Below, piece by piece: positions 43,101-52,200 of a DNA stretch of 64,000 nt. The stretch is taken from positions 115,011,380 through 115,075,379 of the forward strand of contig NC_047095.1 of NCBI RefSeq assembly GCF_902459505.1, given 5' to 3'. The position numbers and the translations under genes were made by a program. This stretch comes from Geotrypetes seraphini (Eukaryota > Chordata > Amphibia > Gymnophiona > Dermophiidae). The notes beneath the pieces were generated by a model. It was given only the letters and a program-made list of their open reading frames with translations. It searched no databases and was not told the origin of the DNA. How positions within the stretch are numbered: the stretch's first letter is position 1; each line of letters begins with the position of its first letter.

Positions 43101-46100
43101 GAGATTCGTTCAAGGCAGTGCACAGGAAGTTACATATTACAGTATACTGTATATTTTAGGGCTACAGAGAAAATTCCTCACAGATCCCAACGGCAATGGA
43201 ACACTTTTTATTTTTGGTGAATTACAATACCTATTTTCCATATCCCCTCAGCTTTCATGTATAATTCCAAACTGAAATTAACTGGCAGGTTTCAGCTAAC
43301 GCTCAGCCTTGGTTCTCACAGCTGTCCAGTCTCTTCCCTCCCTTCTTTCTCTTTCCTCTTGTGATCCTCCTGAGGCTCTTCCAGGGTTCAGAAGTGGGGT
43401 AGGGGTGGGGAAGGGGGATTATATCTTACCTTTCTCTTGTCTTTCATTCCTTACGTGGTAAATAACCCACACAACCAGTAAACTACATAGGAATATCAGA
43501 GGCAGAATGATAGAGAGAGAAGACACCCAACGAGAGACCTGATGGAAAAATGTATCTGAAAAAGAAATGAAACCAGGTGATGAGAACATTGACTTATTCT
43601 AGAATATCATAATCAATATTTGTTCATAATTTGAAAATAGAAATACTCCAGAGGAACAAAATAAAGATCACCTGAGAGAGAGGGTAACAACTTCCTCTAG
43701 ATCAGGGGTGTAAAAGTCCCTCCTCGAGGACCGCAATCCAGTCGAGTTTTCAGGATTTCCCCAATGAATATGCATGAGATCTATTTGCATGCACTGCTTT
43801 CAATTCATATTCATTGGGGAAATCCTGAAAACCCGACTGGATTGTGGACCTCGAGGAGGGACTTTGACACCCTTACTCTAGATCTATTTCTAAGAGGCAC
43901 TGCTATTTCCATGAAATAATGTAGATCTCAATCATATGAACACTTTATATTATGAAGGCTTCTCTCTGCTGTAACTGACCTTCTATAGAAATCGCTGCTT
44001 CTCTTTTTTGGTTCAAGATGGTGTTTCTGATACTACAGGAAATCCTACTATACTCATTTCTTCTTATCAGTAAGGACGTTTTAATGTTGAACAGATCATT
44101 CTGTCTTTGTGTTTCTGTTTCAGATAACGATATCAAATTTTGTCCACCTTCTTGTCTCCAAATCACTTCAGGCTCTGGATACCATCCTTCAGATTCACAC
44201 AGGACTCTTATCCCTTTCTCCCAATAGTTATTTACTGAGATGGAAGGAGCAGTGCCCAGACCTAAAGGATAATATCATCCATTAGAATATTAGAGATTCA
44301 TTTCATGACAGTGACATATTAAATATGATGGAGATCTTGGCCTCTACAAGGTCTTCTAATCGAATGTGTCCAAGTAAGTAAACCTGTGGCTGTACTGAAA
44401 CTGTTTTCTACTAAATGAGGAAGACTCCAAATCCTTATCCAAATCATATCTAATATAATTGATGACAATGAATTAAACAAATGGATCACATGTAACAAAT
44501 TTAAATTGCATTAGGATTCTGTCCATTTGGAATGAGTCTGTTTCTGTGTAACTTAACCTCTCCAAGAGAGAATTGTCAATGACCAATAAATGAGGTACTC
44601 ACAGACCAATTCCAATTGATAGCAATAGCCACAGCAGCAATAGTAGAGATAATAAATCACAGTTACCAGTCATGAACCATGGGTAAAAATCACTGTAGCT
44701 TTCTATGCCTACGCGAGAACAGGAAGTCGCTGCAGAATGAAGGCTTCTGGGCAGACCGACAGCAGCAGGTTCACCTCACTGATGCTGCCAACCAGCCCAA
44801 AGATTAAATATTCAGTGGAGGAGGTAGGTAGGGGTCAAGAGAGATTCAGGGCTGGGCTAGGCTAGGGCTGAAGAGACAGAGCGCAAAGTTAAGGAGTTTC
44901 AGAATTGCAACTCTAGCCCTCAGGTTGCCATCTCTTTTCAAGTTTCCAAGTTTATTTCATACTTGATATAGCTTCTATCAATAGTTACCTAGATGGTTTA
45001 CAATACTAAAACTTAAAAAGGAAAAAAAAATGAGGCAGATAAGACAAAGATATATGATAATAAAAGGGTTGGTGGGTAAGGAGGAGTAAAATACATTGAG
45101 ATAATATAAAATTAAAAGGGAGGTAAAAAGGGGGTGGGGCTCACACTTCATAAAAGCGGTCGTTGGTTATTACTCTGTTTGGCCATGAGAGTTGATGGCA
45201 CATTCCATTTTTGTCATATCTGATAGGCATCCCTAAATAGGAAGGTCTTTAATTTGCATTTGAATTTGTCAAGGGATTCTTCAAGTCTAATATCTGATGG
45301 TAGAGCATTCCATAGGGAGGGATTCTGTGACAGAGAATATAGTGTTGCTCTCTTATGGATGGGATATTAAGTAAATTTTGATTGTTGGATCGTAAGGCTC
45401 GTGATTGGTCATAGGGAATAAGGAGTTTGTCGAGAAAGGCTGAAGAATTTGTTTGTTTAATCTTAAAGACAAGTAGGAGAATTTTGTATATTGTTTGATG
45501 TGATATGGGGAGCTAGTGTGCTTCGCGGAGTAAAGGGGGTGGCCAGATCATATTTTCATGCCCTATGTATGTTCGATGGCTGTATTTTGGATAAGCTGAA
45601 GTCTGCGGGTTTCCTTTTGTGTGATGCAGTGATATAAAGAATTACAGTAGTCAATTCATGCTGTTTCTTCAGCTCCCTCCCTCCCTTCCTTCCTTCATGA
45701 GACCAAGGTGATGGGCCTTTTCTATGCAAAGCAGCCCCACATAGAGAATACACGGGGACAAATTTTTCCCCATCCCCGGAGGAATTCATTTTCCTGTCCC
45801 ATCCCCGCAAGTTCTTTTCCGGTCCCTGCCCCTTTCCTGCAAGCTCCATCCTCATCTGCACAAGCCTCAAACACTTTAAAATCTTTTAAAACACTTTAAA
45901 ACACTCTTAAATCTTTTAAAACACTTTAAAATCTTAAGTGTTCAAGGCTTGTGCGGTTAAGTCAGCGCTTACAGGAATGGGACAGGGACAGCGATAAAAC
46001 TCACAGGGACAGGATGGGAAAATTGAGTTCCTGAGAGGACGGGGATAAATTTGTCCCCCTTGTCATTCTCTAGCCCCACATATGAAGGCAGATTGAGATA

Positions 46101-46191
46101 CTGCAGCAAGGAACTCTCTGGAAAGTCATGGAGTTCTGGTTCTGTCAGAGTCTCAGCACCACCAGATCCTGCTGGGGGGTGAGTGTTGGAG

Positions 46192-46224
<33 letters not shown>

Positions 46225-49200
46225 CACCTTTAGGAGGGGAGGTTGGAGGAAGGTAGAGAGAGAAGCACCCTTGTTGGGGTTGGATGGGGGGGAGAGTGAT
46301 TGGAGCACCCACAGGGGGGTTAGAGAGAGGGAGAGAGAGAAGCACCCATAGGAGGGATAGCTGGGAGGTAGAAAGAGACAGAAGCACCTGCAAAATGGGG
46401 GTTGGAAAAAGAGAGAGAAGCACCTGGGGGGGGGGGGAATGTAGGGAGGGAGAGAGAAAGATAAGAACCCACATGGGAGTGGAGTTGGAAGGAAAGAGAA
46501 GCACTAAAAGGGTACAGAGGATGGGAAAGGGGACTAAGTGGTGAAAGGTAGGGGGTGGGGCCAGAGTTGGAGCAGGGCAAGAGCAAGAATGGTAGGAGGC
46601 AGGGGCAGGGCTAGGGTAAGGGCAGGAAACCCTGGACATGTTCTCTTTTTAGAGGACTGTCCGGGTGCCCAGATGCTTGCTGGGGGTGGGGCTAGAGGCA
46701 GAATGGGGTGGGGCTGGGAGTAGAATGAGACGTGGTCATGCATCTGGGATTTTATAGTGAAAAATATGGTAAATGGTGCCTACAAAATGGCGCTGTCCAC
46801 GTTTCAGTCACATATAGGCACTGTTATCAGAATCGCAGCTATTGTTAAACAGAGGTGCCAGTAATGTAGGTAAGGGTTTTGAAGGCCTACATTAATGGCA
46901 GCTATGTTTGATGTAGGTTACGTCTACAGAGGTGCCTAAGGTCATTTCCTGCTAAAACCATGCTAGGCACGTGATTTCAGTGCCCTTTTTGTTGACGCAT
47001 GCGAGCACCTACTTTTTAAAATGAGATTTTAATTTGTGTTAAATAACGCAGTCAATTACCATACTGATTAAAGCAAATTAAACCAATTAAGTTAAGCAGT
47101 GGAAGGGGTCCTACTACTGCGTAACGTATGGCACCATTTCCAGAATCAACTGTATAGTACTTAATTATGAGATGTTTTTGTAGGATCAATAAAAGACAAT
47201 GGAATCTATAAAAATACAGGTGTAACTAATTTGGGCCTGACTAGGTTGCTAAGATCCTCTCCTCTCTCATCATAGATGATTTTTTGACTATTTGTGAGAC
47301 ATTTTGGCAAGTGGTTATACTATGGGAGCCCCATCTTGAATTTAATGATGTCATTTCCTGAAAAGGAGAGTTTGACCTGGGTGATATCACTTCTAGTGTC
47401 GTCATCAAAAAGAGGTGGGGTTTAGGGAGGAATTGTGGATTTACTTCTGGTGACATCATCAAAAGGGATAGGCATGGTTGAGTAAGACGGGGCAAGGCTT
47501 GGATGTAGAGCTAGCTAGCTTTCCCTTCACCATTGCATGTACTCTGAAAGAAGTTATATGAATCCACTCCCATTCCAAGGCCCCAAAATTTGAAACAGCC
47601 TCCCAGAACACTTGCGTCAACTGGACACATATTACAACTTTAGGAGAATGCTAAAGACTCATCTCTTCTCTTCAAGCTTTTAATTGAAAATGCAAAAACA
47701 TTTCCACTTCTTCAAACCTGTTCTTCATTGTACATGATCCCTGGCTAGAAATCTTGTTGTAAACTGCATCGAATCCTTGTCAAAACATGAAAAATAGAAT
47801 TTAATGTATGGTATGGTATAGGCAGGTCAAAGCCAGGGAGTGAGAGGAAAGGTTGGTGCCTGGGCAGAGCTAAAGCAGATCCTCAACACTGACTAGCTAA
47901 TGCAACTGGAAAGTAACCAGGATACTGAGGGAGCTCAGAGAGATTCTGGCGAGTCCTATTAAAGACTTGTTCAACAAATCTCTGGAGACGGGAGTGGTTC
48001 CTGGAAATTGGAGAAGAGCGGATGTGGTCCCTATTCATAAAAGTGATTGCAGAGATGAAGTGGGAAACTACAGGCTGGTAAGCCTCACTTTGGTTGTTAG
48101 GAAAATAATTATTGATATTAAATTAATTTTTCTTATGTAATTTTCTGACATGGTAAAATGTGGAGACAAGACATTTTTTTAGATATATTAGTGATAGGAA
48201 GAAGTGCAAAAGTGGCATTGTGAGACTCAAAGTTGAAGGGGAGGAATATGTAGAAGCTGATAAAGAAAAGGCCGACTTGCTTAACAAATATTTATGTTCT
48301 GTGTTCACAGCTGAAGTGTCAGGGGCGGGACCGCAGAAGACAAACGTGAATAAGGATGAAGGAGTAATACACCCTGATTGATTTTCAGAGGGTTGTGTTC
48401 ATGAGGAGCTCGCTAAAATAAAAATAGACAAAGCAATGGGGCCGGATGGTGTACATCTGAGGGTGCTGAAGGAACTTAGGGAAGTTCAACAAGTCTCTAG
48501 AGTCGGAAGTAGTATCGGAGGACTGGAGAAGGGTGGATGTGGTCCCTCTCCACAAAAGTGGAAGTAAGGAAGAAGTAAGGAATTACAGGCTGATAAGTAT
48601 GGCTTCAGTGGTAAGCAAATTAATGGAAACTCTTTTAAAACAGAAAATGGTCAAGTTTCTGGAATCCTGTGGATTACAGAGGCAACATGGATTCACTGAT
48701 CAATTTCTTTGACTGGGTGACCAGAGAATTGGATAAAGGATGTGCGCTATGTGTGGTGTATTTAGATTTTAGCAAAGCCTTTGACAGTGTTCCACACAGA
48801 TGTCTAATAAATAAATAAACCCAAAGTGGATCCCAAAGTGATGGGCGACAGAGGGTAGTAATCAATGGAAATTGCTCTGAGGAAAGAGATGTTACCAGTG
48901 GTGTGCCTCAAGGTTCTGTTCTTGCACCTGTTCTTTTTATCATTCTTATACACGATATTGCTGAAGGGTTGTAGAGTAAGATTTGCCTCTTTGCGGATGA
49001 TACCAAAATCTGCAATAGAGTAGACACGCCGGATGGTGTGAATAACATGAAGAAAGACCTGGCGAAGCTTGAAGAATGGTCTGAAATTTGGCAGCTAAAA
49101 TTTAATGGTAAGAAATGCAAGGTCATGTATTTGGGCTGCAAAAACCCGAGGGAATGGTACAGTTTATGGGGTGAAGAACTTATGTGCACAACGGAAGAGC

Positions 49201-52200
49201 GGGACTTGGGTGTGATTGTATGTGATGATCTTAAGGTGGCCAAACAGGTTGAAAAGGTGATGGCGAAAGCTAGAAGGATGTTAGGTTGTATAGGGAGAGG
49301 TATGGCCAGTAGGAAAAAGGAGGTATTGATGCCCATGTATAAGATTCTGGTAAGACCTCATTTAGAATATTGCATACAATTCTGGAGGCTGCACTTTCAA
49401 AAAGATATAAGAAGGATGGAGTCGGTCCAGAGGAAGGCTACTAAAATGGTATGTGGTCTTCATCATAAGGTGTATGGGGACAGACTTAAAGATCTCAATC
49501 TGTATACTGTGGAGTAGTGCTGCCCGATTCACAATTCGAATCGGTTCACTGATTCACTTCGGGCATATCGATTCGAATTGGTTCAAAACAAATAAAACGG
49601 CTTCCCGATTCACCTGACCCTTCCCCCTTGCCCCCTAAAGCAGGAGCGGCAGCTGCCGCACCTGCTTTAGAGGGCGAGGGGGGTGGGTCAGTCAGGAATT
49701 GCTGCTGTCGGCTTCCTCCCCAACCCCGGCTTTCGGCTTTCACCTCCTGGCCTTCCGCTTCCCCCCCTGGCCTCCCCGCACTATTTACCTTCCAGGAACA
49801 GCCTGCAAACAAGATCGCGGTGCTAGCGATCTTAGTACCACTTTGGAGCTGTTTCCTCCATCGCGGTCCCACCCCTCCCTAGTATAGAAGTACATGGAGG
49901 GAGGGAAGGGGGGTTCAAAGAGATGTGCATAGGTCGGATTTTGGAGAGGAAGAAATGGGTCTGAAAATAGAGGAGAGGGAGAAAGATGATGGACATTGGG
50001 ATTTAGGGAGGGAAGGAACAGAAAGGGAGAGAAGTTGGACATAAGGGATGGTGTGGAGGGGGGATAGAGATACTGGATAGGAGGGTAGTTGGGAAAAGAA
50101 AGGGAGAGATGGTGGACCCTGGGGTGGTGGGGAAGGAAGGAAAGATGCTGGATGAAAGGATAGTTAATAAAAGGTGGATCTGTGGAGGGAGATGAAAAAA
50201 AGGAAAGATGCCAGACCTCCTGTGGAGGGAAGAGAAACGAAAGGGGAGGACAGAGATGCAAGATGAATGGTTAGCAGGGAGAAACAAGAAAGAAGGAGAC
50301 CCTGGCAAGCAAGTTATCAGAAGTCAACCAGAGCCTGATACCAACAAAATTTGAATAATGACCAGACAACAAACGGTAGAAAAACTAATTTTTTTGTCTG
50401 TTTTGTGATTACAATATGTCAGATTTGAAATGTGTATCCTGCCAGAGTTGGTGTTAGACTGCCAACGTGAACTAGGATTTAACAGAGAGAGGAAAAGTCT
50501 TTTTTGTTTGTTTATTTTGTTTACACCACAGCGCCAGTGTGGTTAGGAGAAGGCAAAGGGGGTGAAGAGGCTGTAAAATAGACCCACCAGGATGTTTGAA
50601 AAAAAAACATCCAATTGGGCAGGAAAATCGAATAGAAAAACCAATTCAATAGGCTAAATCGAATCGAATCAAAACTTTTTTTGAATCGGGTAGCACTACT
50701 GTGGAGGAAAGGAGGGAGAGGGGACATATGATAGAGACGTTTAAATACCTACGTAATGTAAATGCGCATGAGTCAAGTCTCTTTCATTTGAAAGGAAACT
50801 CCGCAATGAGAGGGCATAGGATGAAGTTAGGAGGTGATAGGCTCTGGAGTAATCTAAGAAAATACTTTTTTACAGAAAGGGTGGTAGATGCATGGAATTG
50901 TCTCCCAGAAGAGGTGGTGGAAACAGAGACTGTGTCTGAATTCAAGAGGGCCTGGGATAGGCAGGTGGGATCTCTTGGAGAGCGAAAGAGATAATGGTTA
51001 CTGCGGATGGGCAGACTGGATGGGCCATTTGGCCTTTATCTGCTGTCATATTTCTCTGTTTCTACATAGTGGATTTTAGCTTAAACTCATAATTTACCTT
51101 GATTAATTGCACTGTCTTTTAGTCAAAGATGGAATGAACACAGAAGTTTCAAGTTTCAAGTTTATTATTTATTTGTTTAATCGCCTTTTCAATATTCAAG
51201 GCGATTTACACATTAATAAAATTACAAAATAAAAATAATTTTAAAATAATTAAAAACTCACAAGACACAGACGATAACTGAACAAACTGGAAACAAAAGG
51301 AAGGTAGGGGAAGAAGTTACAATGTAATTGAGCAAAGTGGGAAGCCAAATAAGGAAAACACAAAAAGGATGGGATAAAAATAGTTGAATATGTGAAGAAA
51401 AGAGAATTAGAAACAAAATTTTGTTGAATAATGATAAAAGAAACCAATAAAATTAGATAACAAATGCATCGTTAAATAAAAAAGTTTTCAGTTTGTTTTT
51501 AAATTTGTCTAGATTAAGTTCTTCACGTAAATAGATGGGAAGAGAATTCCAAGTTTGGGGTGCCATCACCGAGAAAATATACTGACGGCGCGTATTTATT
51601 ATTTTTAATGAGGGAATCATTAATAAGTGCTGTTGGTCTGATCTTAGGGTTCTATTGGAGGAATAAGGAATTAATAGTTTATGAATGAAGGCCGGAGTTT
51701 TAAACAGAAGAGATTTAAATGTGAGCAGACAAAGTTTGTAAGTTATTCTGTGGGCTACTGGAAGCCAGTGAGCTTCCTTAAGAAGAGGAGTTATATGGTC
51801 GAATTTTTTAGCTTTTGTGATAAGTCTGATGGCTGTATTCTGAATAATCTGAAGACGTCTGATTTCTTTTTGTGCTATACCATTAAATAAAGCGTTGCAG
51901 TAATCTAATTTTGAAATTACAAGAGAATGGATGAGAATTTTCAATGAGTCATTATTAAATAGCTGAGAGATAGAGCGTATCTGTCTCAGTCTAAAAAAAG
52001 AAGACTTAATAACACTGCTGATATGATCATGAAAGGTAAGTTTATGGTCCAAAATTACACCAAGTATTTTGGTTTTTTGTACAACTTGCAAAGGGAGTCC
52101 ATTAATAGAGATTGGCGAAATAAGTGTAGGGTTGTCTTTCCAAGGAAAAAGCAGTATATTGGATTTATTGATATTCAAAGCTAAACGATTATTGATTAAC

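Noticed and set aside
46145-46639. 164-codon minus-strand frame
   Set aside because: GA-rich low-complexity DNA around an AG microsatellite; no protein character.
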